Source: Capnocytophaga sp. (GTDB lineage: Bacteria > Bacteroidota > Bacteroidia > Flavobacteriales > Flavobacteriaceae). Taken from it: a stretch of DNA of 64,000 nt. The position numbers and the translations under genes were made by a program. The notes under the pieces are model-generated. The model did not search any database. It was not told where the DNA came from and saw only the letters and a list, made by a program, of their open reading frames with translations. Shown one piece after another: positions 16,355-24,076 of this stretch. The stretch spans positions 1-64,000 of the forward strand of contig JAUMUT010000008.1 in the NCBI GenBank assembly GCA_030530525.1. Reading direction: 5' to 3'. Within the stretch, counting starts at the first letter, position 1. Each line of letters begins with the position of its first letter.

Positions 16355-17260
16355 GATTTTTTTCTTCTTTTCTTTATTACCATTGTTATAGGTTTCTTCC
16401 CATTCTTTTGTTTTTAGAATTACATTTCCCTGCTTGTCAAGCGTGGTTTTGTAAGTTACTGAGTGAATAGGAGTTCCCTCGCTGTTATAGAAAGTTTCTT
16501 GCTCTTTTCCATTATCATAGGTAAAAATAGATTTCTCAAATAATTCATTTTGCTCATATCTCTGAGTTTCTACAAGGCGGTTTTCTTTGTAGATATCTAT
16601 TTTATCAATATTACCTTGTCTGTCATATTCAGTATATTTTTTGAGATTTCCTGTCGTATCATACTCATATAATTCCATAAAAGATTGCTCTGACAGACCC
16701 ATATCCGTTTCTTTTAACGCTTTCATATAATCAAAATCATACTTTTTAACTAATAATCTCCCTTGATTATCATACTCATATAAGTACTTGTAGTTTCCGC
16801 CTCCTTTGCTTTCTTCGGATAATAAGTTTCCTTTGTCATTGTAGATATAATAGAGCGTAGTATCCCCATAATCGCTTGTCCATTCCTGTTTTACTGTATT
16901 GTTAGGGAGGTAAGTGAAAATAATTTTATCCCTTTCGCTGTATATTTTAGTTAGTTTGCCCTGTCGATTATAGGATAGTTTCTGGTGCAGACCATTATCT
17001 ATATGAGTGAGTAATCCTTGCGCGTTGAAGTGAAAAGTCTCACTCCAATCCCCATTATAGTAATAGAGTGTCTTTATTTTTCCTTTTAAATGATATTGGG
17101 ATAGGTAGGGCTTAATATCGTGAGGATTGTCCTGTCCGTATACTTGACCTTGTGAAGAATTGGAGGAGCAACTGCAAAACAACAAGAAAATAACTATACT
17201 TTTAAGGAGTAAAACATAGTTATTAGGCAATATTATTGTATCTTTTAGAGTAGGGTTCAT
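16325..17260 (-). CDS. YD-repeat-type lipoprotein
   Basis: 311 residues. The N-terminus has a hydrophobic stretch ending in a Cys-Ser-Cys lipobox-like region around residue 32, so it is probably a lipoprotein. The mature part carries repeated Y-x-D-x-x-G blocks (YNDKGNLL, YEYDNQGRLL, YEYDTTGNL, YDRQGNI) typical of RHS/YD beta repeats, here without a toxin domain or the RHS core. It probably folds as a surface beta sheet; role unknown. A decayed paralogue lies directly upstream. Confidence 0.75.
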   Translation of the reverse strand: MNPTLKDTIILPNNYVLLLKSIVIFLLFCSCSSNSSQGQVYGQDNPHDIKPYLSQYHLKGKIKTLYYYNGDWSETFHFNAQGLLTHIDNGLHQKLSYNRQGKLTKIYSERDKIIFTYLPNNTVKQEWTSDYGDTTLYYIYNDKGNLLSEESKGGGNYKYLYEYDNQGRLLVKKYDFDYMKALKETDMGLSEQSFMELYEYDTTGNLKKYTEYDRQGNIDKIDIYKENRLVETQRYEQNELFEKSIFTYDNGKEQETFYNSEGTPIHSVTYKTTLDKQGNVILKTKEWEETYNNGNKEKKKKIIEKREIEYY

Positions 17261-17285
17261 ATAAAAATAAGTTGTATTAATGAAG

Positions 17286-17346
17286 CAAAGATAGGAATTA
17301 TTTTTGAAATAACCGCTTAGTAGTATTCAACTTCTCGTTTTTCGAT
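17286..17346. repeat. 61-bp direct repeat, copy 2, with promoter box of the lipoprotein gene
   Basis: It matches 16294-16354 at 60 of 61 positions. Its first eight bases (17286-17293) read TATCTTTG on the minus strand and are well placed to serve the lipoprotein gene that starts at 17260. Confidence 0.9.
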
Positions 17347-17500
17347 AGGTTTCCCAGTACTCCTCTTTGAACTCTTTGAGTGTTTTTACTTTTCCTTTGA
17401 GCTCGTACTGAGAGAGGGAGATTTTATAACCTTGTGAATTATCTTGTCCCCACATAGTCGTAAGATATAGAAAGATAAATAATGTAAGTGTTTGTCTCAT
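17317..17500 (-). pseudogene. Remnant of a second YD-repeat lipoprotein
   Basis: From the ATG at 17500 the frame encodes a signal sequence (MRQTLTLFIFLYLTTMWGQ) and SLSQYELKGKVKTL, matching YLSQYHLKGKIKTL of the intact neighbour. At WETY it then jumps to the gene's last nine codons. The tail is out of frame: the present frame stops after YRKTRS, while the shifted frame reads IEKREVEYY, the neighbour's C-terminus, to a stop at 17317. An internal deletion of over 200 codons explains this. The product is a 57-residue exported fragment at most. Confidence 0.8.
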
Positions 17501-17532
17501 AATTATTGAGGTTACATTCATCTTATCATTTT

Positions 17533-19710
17533 TTAATAACAATCTACTAATAACTGTCCGCTTGCTTTGTAATACGCTGATTTATACGAAGATAAAGTAT
17601 CTAACCAAAGAGAAATATCATTATACATTGCCAAAGAACCACAAATCATTATTACTCCATCATTTTCCAAAGTTTCTTTTATAAAATGAGCTTGTTTTTG
17701 TACTAAATCCGTTACATATTCTTTACTTTCTTCTCTTGAAAAGGCAAATTGATATTCTTTTAGCTTATTTTTTTGCTTTTGTTGCTCAAAAATTGCTATA
17801 TATTGATCTATAATCTCATTTTTACACCTAAAACCAGCATATAAATATATTTCAGAGGCTTTATTTTGCTCAATCATCCCCAAAAAAGGAGCTATTCCTG
17901 TTCCATTAGCTATTAAAATTACTCTTTTTGCTTTTTTAGGAAAATAAAAACTTTCATTTTTACGAATACTTGCCTTAAATTTTTCTCCTTCTTTAAGATT
18001 ATACAAATATCCTGAACCTAAGCCATTTGGGTGCAATTTTATGGTAAGATGGATATTCCCACCTACCTTCCCGATAGAGTAAAGTCTTTCTTGTTTTCCA
18101 TCTGGGAAAATAGCAAGCAAATCACCACAAGTAAATGATTTTGAAGACTTTATAAGCATTGTAAAAACATCGTTTTTGTCAGAAACTGCTGTTTTTTTCA
18201 GTACTTTAAAGGTATGCAATTTCGACTTTCCTAACTCGTAATAATTAGGCGTTTCCTCCAAAATAATTTGCGTTTTCTCATTCCATTGCTTTACCCAATT
18301 TGTAAATTCTACCAACGAAGCCTTATCTACCGTATGAAGAGGCAATAAAGGAGTCGCCCATTCTTTTTTAACTAATTCATTTTCAATATCTTTTGCAAAT
18401 TTACAATAATCAGGATACAAAGAAGAACCAAAACCTACAATATTATATTTCACATTTTTTTGAGAATATTTTTCTAAAATAGAAAGAAATTTATCTGCAT
18501 TATTTGGTGCATCACCTATTCCGTAAGTAGATGTAAATATCAGTAAATGAGTAGATTGCTGGAAAATATTGTAATTATTCAAATCTGTTAAAAAAGATTT
18601 TTTTCCTAAATGCAATAATTGTTTATGAACTTGCATTGCAAAATGCAAAGTAGAACTGCTTTCCGAACCAAAAAGAATAATAAATTCCGCTTCCGAAGGC
18701 TTATATTTATTGATAATTTTCGTAGATTTTCGCTTTAAAGTTATGGCAAAACCTGTGTAAATAAAAACTAAAATCCCGATGCAAGAAATCCCTAAAATAA
18801 CAGCCCAAGCAATATTCGTTCTGCCTGTGTGTAAATTTAACCCAATGAAAGCCCAAACTTGTGTTGCAGGAATATTTTTTTCACTTAAAATATTTCCAGA
18901 GAATTGACTAATAATCAGTTCTTTATCTCTTGTTTTTACTAAAAAAGTATCTTCAATATCATCGGCAAAAGGAAATTCTATTTTACTAACATTTTTTAGT
19001 AAAGTATTATTAAAATAAGGTATTTCTTTTATGTTTTTTGGCGTTTCATAGTCTATTTCTGCATCAAAATCAGGATTATGAACAATTTTTTCGGCTTTTT
19101 CTTTCAAAATAAACCGATTTGTAACCAAATATGCCCCTGTTAAGCTCAAAACTACAATAGGAATAAGCAACCAACGCCCCAAAATAGTATGATAATACTT
19201 AGAAAAATCATCTTTTACTACTTTTTTAAAGAAATTTTTGCCTCCACTTTGCTTTTGTACTATTAAAATAATCCCTGAAATGGAAATTAGAAATAATAAA
19301 AAAGAAACTACTCCCATTATTATTCGCCCTGTGGAATGCAAAAATAACGACCTATGAAGAGTTACCGTCCATTTTATAAATGCGTTACTTTTCCTGATTT
19401 CTCCTAAAATTTCTCCTGTAATTGGGTGAATATAGCCTTCCACTTTTTCGCCATTTTGGTCTTCTGCCTCCACGTTTACAAAACCACGATAATCCACATT
19501 TATAACCGAAATTTCGCTATACGCATTTTTTAGACCATCAATAGTTTGCGCTAAGGTAATCTCTTCAAAATCAGATACTTTAAACGGATATGTTTGTTTA
19601 TTAACAGAATGATAAGAAAGTATAATTCCTGTTAAAGAAGCAATTAATATAAAAATAGAAGCCACTATTGCGAAAGCTAAATGAGCATATCGCCAAACGG
19701 ATAAAATCAT
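17533..19710 (-). CDS. PepSY-TM / flavodoxin / FAD-NAD(P)H reductase fusion
   Basis: 725 residues in three parts. The N-terminal ~330 residues are PepSY-associated membrane helices (helix at about 7-30, then LHRSLFLHSTGRIIMG and further helices). Residues about 340-480 form a flavodoxin domain with FGSESSSTLHFAMQVH and the STYGIGDAP loop. From about 490 to the end there is a ferredoxin-reductase-type module with NGTGIAPFLGMI and ICGSLAMYNDI. It resembles sulfite-reductase-like flavoproteins linked to iron or haem uptake in Bacteroidota: electrons move from NAD(P)H through FAD and FMN across the inner membrane. It lies divergent to the ankyrin/DUF2271 genes. Confidence 0.85.
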   Translation of the reverse strand: MILSVWRYAHLAFAIVASIFILIASLTGIILSYHSVNKQTYPFKVSDFEEITLAQTIDGLKNAYSEISVINVDYRGFVNVEAEDQNGEKVEGYIHPITGEILGEIRKSNAFIKWTVTLHRSLFLHSTGRIIMGVVSFLLFLISISGIILIVQKQSGGKNFFKKVVKDDFSKYYHTILGRWLLIPIVVLSLTGAYLVTNRFILKEKAEKIVHNPDFDAEIDYETPKNIKEIPYFNNTLLKNVSKIEFPFADDIEDTFLVKTRDKELIISQFSGNILSEKNIPATQVWAFIGLNLHTGRTNIAWAVILGISCIGILVFIYTGFAITLKRKSTKIINKYKPSEAEFIILFGSESSSTLHFAMQVHKQLLHLGKKSFLTDLNNYNIFQQSTHLLIFTSTYGIGDAPNNADKFLSILEKYSQKNVKYNIVGFGSSLYPDYCKFAKDIENELVKKEWATPLLPLHTVDKASLVEFTNWVKQWNEKTQIILEETPNYYELGKSKLHTFKVLKKTAVSDKNDVFTMLIKSSKSFTCGDLLAIFPDGKQERLYSIGKVGGNIHLTIKLHPNGLGSGYLYNLKEGEKFKASIRKNESFYFPKKAKRVILIANGTGIAPFLGMIEQNKASEIYLYAGFRCKNEIIDQYIAIFEQQKQKNKLKEYQFAFSREESKEYVTDLVQKQAHFIKETLENDGVIMICGSLAMYNDISLWLDTLSSYKSAYYKASGQLLVDCY

Positions 19711-19732
19711 AAATTTTCAAAATAAAATTGGG

Positions 19733-19740
19733 CAAAGTTA
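19733..19740 (-). promoter_or_regulatory. -7 element (TAACTTTG) of the PepSY flavoprotein gene
   Basis: CAAAGTTA on the plus strand, 23 bases before the start codon at 19710; it fits TAnnTTTG. No clear -33 TTG. Confidence 0.5.
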
Positions 19741-19815
19741 CTAATTTTCAAACAAATAAATAAATTTATAGAAATATTTAACTTTATTATTTAGAAATAC
19801 TCCAAATATAATTTA

Positions 19816-19823
19816 TATCTTTG
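19816..19823 (+). promoter_or_regulatory. -7 element (TATCTTTG) of the ankyrin gene
   Basis: TATCTTTG lies 25 bases before the ATG at 19849 and forms a divergent promoter pair with the box at 19733. No operator-like palindrome was obvious between them. Confidence 0.55.
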
Positions 19824-19848
19824 CACCGTAAATTTAAAAAAATTATTA

Positions 19849-21318
19849 ATGAGAAAAATCATTATAGCTTCCAGTATTTTATTTTCTACCATCGGTGTTG
19901 CCCAAAACACTTTGTTAGATTTGGATTTTTATAACGAAAAAACAACCATTGCCCAAATACAAAATGAAGTAGCCAAAGGCAATAGCATTTCGGAAATGGA
20001 TAAGCGTGCTTTTGACCCAGCTACTTTCGCTATTTTACAAAATTCTCCCGTAGAAACTATTATCTATATCATTGAAAGTGAGGGAAATGGAGTGCATAAA
20101 GTAACTCACGATAAACGAGATTATTTACACTGGGCTTCTTTTATGGGAAATGTTCCGTTGGTAAAATATCTTATTGATAATGGGGCAAATATATACTCCA
20201 AAGACTCGCGTGGTGCTACGCCTTTCGTTTTTGCAGCAAGTAATGGACAAACTAATAAAGAATTATACGAAACATTCTTCAAGGCTGGTGTAAATCCGAA
20301 ATATCGCCACGATAATGGAGAAACTTTACTTCTGTTGGCTATCCCTTTTGATGATGAAAATTTAACTCTTACTAACTACTTCATTTCCAAAGGAATGAAG
20401 CTAAAAGATAAGGATAAAATTGGTAATACAGCTTTTGACTATGCAAGTAAAAAAGGAAATTTACCTTTAATGAAAAACGTCCGAAAAAAGATAAAACCAA
20501 CCGGAACCGCATTGCCTATGGCAGCCAAAGGCTTACGAAGACAGCCCAATACAAAAATAGGAGTTTATCATTATCTTATTGAAAATGAGAAAATTAACCC
20601 CAACTCAAAAGACGAAACAGGAGCAAATGCTCTAAATTATTTGGCAGCAAAGCAAGATTTAGAAGCTATCCAATTTTTACTTTCCAAAGGAAGCAAAGCC
20701 GATAATGTGGATAACGAAGGAAATACGCCACTGATGAACGCTTGTTCTGGTAAAAATTTGGAAATCGTAAAATTACTCAACGTTCAGAATATCAATGCAA
20801 TAAACAAAAAAGGAGAATCGGCATTGCTAATAGCAGTTAAAAAAAGCTCTCCTGAAATTGTAAAATATCTTATAGATAATGGGGCAAATACTAAAATTAT
20901 TGACAAAAACGGAGATGACGTAATAAGCTCACTTATAGAATCTTATAAGTTAGTAAAACCAAATGAAAAATCTGGTTTTGATGAAAAAGTGCTTATTCTT
21001 GACAAATACAATATTTCCCTAAAATCCGTAGATAATAACGGAAATACAGCGTTGCACAAAGCAGTTGCTACCCAAAATCTGGATTTGGTGAAAAAAGTTC
21101 TCCAATGGGGAATTGATATTAATCAATTAAACAAAAACAAAGAAACAGCACTCATAAAAGCGGCTATGTCTGCAACAAATACAGATATTTTAGAGTTTCT
21201 CGTAGCCAAAGGAGCTAATAAAAATAGTACAACAGAATTTGGCGAAACTGCATACGATTTGGCAAGTGAAAACGAAGCTCTAAAACAAAAAGGATTTTCT
21301 TTAGAATTTTTAAAATAG
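19849..21318 (+). CDS. Exported ankyrin-repeat protein
   Basis: 489 residues with a signal peptide (IIIASSILFSTIGVAQ). About ten ankyrin repeats follow, for example DYLHWASFMGNVPLVKYLID, GNTPLMNACSGKNLEIVKLL and GNTALHKAVATQNLDLVKKV. Such proteins hold partner proteins in the periplasm. In Bacteroidota they commonly neighbour PepSY flavoproteins and DUF2271 proteins, as here, which suggests a joint role in metal or haem reduction. The next gene starts 6 bases downstream. Confidence 0.88.
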   Translation: MRKIIIASSILFSTIGVAQNTLLDLDFYNEKTTIAQIQNEVAKGNSISEMDKRAFDPATFAILQNSPVETIIYIIESEGNGVHKVTHDKRDYLHWASFMGNVPLVKYLIDNGANIYSKDSRGATPFVFAASNGQTNKELYETFFKAGVNPKYRHDNGETLLLLAIPFDDENLTLTNYFISKGMKLKDKDKIGNTAFDYASKKGNLPLMKNVRKKIKPTGTALPMAAKGLRRQPNTKIGVYHYLIENEKINPNSKDETGANALNYLAAKQDLEAIQFLLSKGSKADNVDNEGNTPLMNACSGKNLEIVKLLNVQNINAINKKGESALLIAVKKSSPEIVKYLIDNGANTKIIDKNGDDVISSLIESYKLVKPNEKSGFDEKVLILDKYNISLKSVDNNGNTALHKAVATQNLDLVKKVLQWGIDINQLNKNKETALIKAAMSATNTDILEFLVAKGANKNSTTEFGETAYDLASENEALKQKGFSLEFLK

Positions 21319-21324
21319 AAACAT

Positions 21325-21798
21325 ATGAAGGTAAAACAATTTTTTATAGGAATAGCAATTTTATTTTCTTCACCAATATTTGCTCAAAATCAGTACAAAT
21401 GTTTAGTACAAACCATTAATTACTCAGGAGAAGCGGCTTATATGGCTGTTTCTTTAATCTCTCCAAAAGGAGAATACGAAAAAACGCTTTATGTTTTTGG
21501 AGATGACGGACAATGGTATGATTCGCTAAAAAAATGGTTTGGTTTTTACGAGAAAAAAAATGAAAAAATAGATGCCATCACAGGAGCATCTATCTTAGGA
21601 GGAGAACGAAAAACTATTATGTTAGATCTTGATAATGAGAAACTTAACAAAGGGTATTCTATCCGTTTTGAGTCTGCCGTAGAAGACCAATATTATTATA
21701 ATTTGGATGCCGAAATTCCATTTTCAGAAGAAGGCTTAAAAGGAAAAGCCGAAGGAAAAGGCTACATTCGTTACGTTCGGATAGTTCCTTCCAAGTAA
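21325..21798 (+). CDS. DUF2271 periplasmic protein
   Basis: 157 residues with a signal peptide (KQFFIGIAILFSSPIFAQ). The mature part has the DUF2271 pattern: VQTINYSGEAAYMAVSLISP, a YVFGDDGQWYDSLKKWF segment and the IDAITGASILGGERKTI block. The family is periplasmic and occurs with PepSY flavoproteins, where TGAS recalls the flavinylation-type motif of related redox proteins. It is the last gene of a two-gene operon with the ankyrin protein, ending in a hairpin. Confidence 0.82.
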   Translation: MKVKQFFIGIAILFSSPIFAQNQYKCLVQTINYSGEAAYMAVSLISPKGEYEKTLYVFGDDGQWYDSLKKWFGFYEKKNEKIDAITGASILGGERKTIMLDLDNEKLNKGYSIRFESAVEDQYYYNLDAEIPFSEEGLKGKAEGKGYIRYVRIVPSK

Positions 21799-21817
21799 AA
21801 AATATTTTCAAAATAAT

Positions 21818-21850
21818 AAAGCAAAGGCAAAATTTGTCTTTGCTTTTTTT
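21818..21850 (+). terminator. Terminator after the DUF2271 gene
   Basis: AAAGCAAAG pairs with CTTTGCTTT around a short loop, followed by a T run (21843-21850). coaD has its own promoter immediately downstream. Confidence 0.75.
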
Positions 21851-21862
21851 ATGAAAAGTTTG

Positions 21863-21870
21863 TACATTTG
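21863..21870 (+). promoter_or_regulatory. -7 element (TACATTTG) of coaD
   Basis: TACATTTG fits TAnnTTTG and lies 17 bases before the coaD ATG, just after the preceding terminator. Confidence 0.55.
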
Positions 21871-21887
21871 CCTTTTTATTCATAAAT

Positions 21888-22367
21888 ATGAAAAGAGCCA
21901 TTTTTCCAGGTTCATTTGACCCTATTACACTCGGTCATTTTGATATTATCACGCGTGCCACGCATCTTTTTGATGAAATTATTGTGGCTGTTGGGCATAA
22001 TTCTGACAAAAAATATATGTTTTCTGAGCAAGAAAGAAAACAATTTATAGAAAAAGCATTTGAAAACGAACCAAAAGTAAAAGTTGTTGTTTATCAAGGA
22101 CTTACAGTAGATTTCTGTAAAAAAATGAATTGTGAATTTATCCTTCGTGGATTACGAAATCCTGCCGATTTTGAATTTGAAAAAGCAATTGCTCACACCA
22201 ATAGAGACCTTAGTGGCGTGGAAACTATTTTCTTACTAACCGCCGTAAATACTTCTCATATTTCCTCTTCCATCGTTCGTGATGTTATCCGAAATCGTGG
22301 TAATTATTCTATCTTAGTGCCTGAAAGCGTGCAAATTACAGATATTGAAAAATATTATATTAACTAA
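21888..22367 (+). CDS. coaD: Pantetheine-phosphate adenylyltransferase
   Basis: 159 residues, the usual CoaD length. It joins ATP and 4'-phosphopantetheine to dephospho-CoA, the fourth step of coenzyme A synthesis. Signature motifs: GSFDPITLGH at 8-17 (the T/HxGH nucleotidyltransferase motif), EFILRGLRNPADFEFE in the middle, and the ISSSIVRDVIR segment near the end. folC follows after two bases, so the two are cotranscribed. Confidence 0.96.
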   Translation: MKRAIFPGSFDPITLGHFDIITRATHLFDEIIVAVGHNSDKKYMFSEQERKQFIEKAFENEPKVKVVVYQGLTVDFCKKMNCEFILRGLRNPADFEFEKAIAHTNRDLSGVETIFLLTAVNTSHISSSIVRDVIRNRGNYSILVPESVQITDIEKYYIN

Positions 22368-22369
22368 AA

Positions 22370-23584
22370 ATGAACTATAAACAAACTATTGATTGGCTTT
22401 TTTCTCATTTGCCAATGTTTCAAAATAATGGTAAAAAAGCGTTAAAAAACAAATTAGATAATATCCTTTTTTTTACAAAATATTTAGGATTTCCTCATAA
22501 AAATTTTCCAACTATACATATTGCTGGCACCAACGGAAAAGGCTCTTCAAGCCACGCAATAGCTTCCGTTTTGCAAGAGGCAGGCTATAAAGTAGGGCTA
22601 TACACTTCGCCACATTTGCGTGATTTTCGCGAACGAATAAAAATTAATGGGCAAGAAATACCCGAACAAAATGTTATCGATTTTATAAAAAAACATAAAT
22701 CTTTTATAGAAGAAAATGATTTTTCGTTTTTTGAACTCACTGTCGCTATGGCATTTGATTATTTTTCTACCGAAAAAGTAGATATTGCAGTTATTGAAGT
22801 TGGTTTGGGTGGCTTGTTAGATTCTACCAATATCATTTTGCCTGAGGTTTCTCTCATTACCAACATTGGGAAAGACCATACGGATATTTTAGGAAATACA
22901 CTTGCCGAAATAGCATTGCAAAAAGCAGGAATTATTAAGGAGAATACGCCTGTGGTTATCAGCGAGTTTCACCCAGAAACTGCTCCTGTTTTCACAAAAA
23001 TAGCAAAAGAAAAAAATGCAGAAATTTATTTCGCTTATCAGAAAAATATTCCGTATCAAACCGATTTAAAAGGTATTTATCAGGAAAAAAATCTAAAAGG
23101 CATTGTACAAACATTAGAAGTTTTACAACAAAAAGGTTGGAATATTTCTTCTAAAAATATAGAAAACGGATTGTTAAATATTGTAAAAAACACAGGATTA
23201 AAAGGTCGTTGGCAAACCCTCTCGGAGCAACCTAAAATAATATGCGATACGGGGCATAACCATCACGGAATCAGCCAAGTAGTTTTACAAATATCTCAAC
23301 AAGAATACAAAAATCTACACATTGTATTAGGTTTTGTAAAAGAAAAAGATATTGACACGATACTACCTTTATTCCCTAAAAACGCTGTTTATTATTTCTG
23401 TTCGCCAAATATTCCTCGCGGCTTAGATGCTTCTATTTTAAAAGAAAAAGCGAGTACTTTTGGACTTTTAGGAAATATTTATCCTTCTGTAAATGAAGCA
23501 CTTAACGATGCTAAAAGAAAAGCATCTTTGGAAGATATGATTTTTGTAGGAGGAAGTACTTTTGTAGTTGCCGAAGTGGTTTAA
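22370..23584 (+). CDS. folC: Bifunctional folylpolyglutamate/dihydrofolate synthase
   Basis: 404 residues. It adds glutamate to dihydropteroate or folates. Residues 53-59 form the ATP-binding GTNGKGS loop, followed by LYTSPHLRDFRERI (the omega-loop region) and ITNIGKDHTDILG, the Mur-ligase-family core. The C-terminal domain contains DTGHNHHGI. It starts two bases after coaD. Its TAA directly touches the stop codon of the opposing ferredoxin gene, with no room for a separate terminator. Confidence 0.94.
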   Translation: MNYKQTIDWLFSHLPMFQNNGKKALKNKLDNILFFTKYLGFPHKNFPTIHIAGTNGKGSSSHAIASVLQEAGYKVGLYTSPHLRDFRERIKINGQEIPEQNVIDFIKKHKSFIEENDFSFFELTVAMAFDYFSTEKVDIAVIEVGLGGLLDSTNIILPEVSLITNIGKDHTDILGNTLAEIALQKAGIIKENTPVVISEFHPETAPVFTKIAKEKNAEIYFAYQKNIPYQTDLKGIYQEKNLKGIVQTLEVLQQKGWNISSKNIENGLLNIVKNTGLKGRWQTLSEQPKIICDTGHNHHGISQVVLQISQQEYKNLHIVLGFVKEKDIDTILPLFPKNAVYYFCSPNIPRGLDASILKEKASTFGLLGNIYPSVNEALNDAKRKASLEDMIFVGGSTFVVAEVV

Positions 23585-23815
23585 TTATAGTTTTTTGGTA
23601 GTAATAATTTTCACAGGGCAAGCCTTTTGTGCATTTTCACAAGCCTCAAAAATACTATCATCGTGTGATTTTATCGTAAAAAATCCTTTTTTTTCCGTAG
23701 AACGAAGTAATACGCTTTTCCCGTCTTTTTTAGACATCTGGAACTGCTCTGGCGCCATTTCTACGCAATAATTACACCCGATACATTTATCTCGTTGCAA
23801 AGTAACTATAACCAT
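23585..23815 (-). CDS. 4Fe-4S ferredoxin
   Basis: 76 residues. The cluster ligands are CIGCNYC near the N-terminus and CENAQKACPV near the C-terminus, giving CxxCxxC plus CP, the single-cluster ferredoxin pattern. It likely carries electrons in the cytoplasm; the redox partner is unknown. The gene is convergent with folC and its stop codon abuts the folC stop. The 262 bases beyond its start contain the AT-rich promoter region of the E1 gene. Confidence 0.88.
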   Translation of the reverse strand: MVIVTLQRDKCIGCNYCVEMAPEQFQMSKKDGKSVLLRSTEKKGFFTIKSHDDSIFEACENAQKACPVKIITTKKL

Positions 23816-24017
23816 TTTGAATAATTAGTTTTAATTTTTTGGCAAAACTACGAAAATATTTTTGATTTTTTCATTCTATGTAAAAAGATTATAAATTGTT
23901 AAAAAATTATATATACAAAATATAATAACACTCTACATATAAAACACTGATTTTTAGATAAATAAAATACTTTTTTATATATTTTTTTGTAAAAAAGAAA
24001 AAATATTTCATTTTTAT

Positions 24018-24048
24018 TTTGTAGGAAGTATTTTTTTAATTACTTTTG
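24018..24048 (+). promoter_or_regulatory. Promoter of the E1 alpha/beta gene
   Basis: TTTG (24018-24021), 19 bases, TACTTTTG (24041-24048): an exact fit to the Bacteroidota -33/-7 consensus. The ATG is 28 bases downstream. The rest of the 23816-24076 gap is very AT-rich. Confidence 0.65.
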
Positions 24049-24076
24049 AGGACTTTTTTAAGAAAACAAATTTCGT

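Noticed and set aside
23585..23815. Ferredoxin gene as a chance frame opposite folC.
   Set aside because: It does not overlap folC; the Cys pattern is a clear 4Fe-4S ferredoxin.
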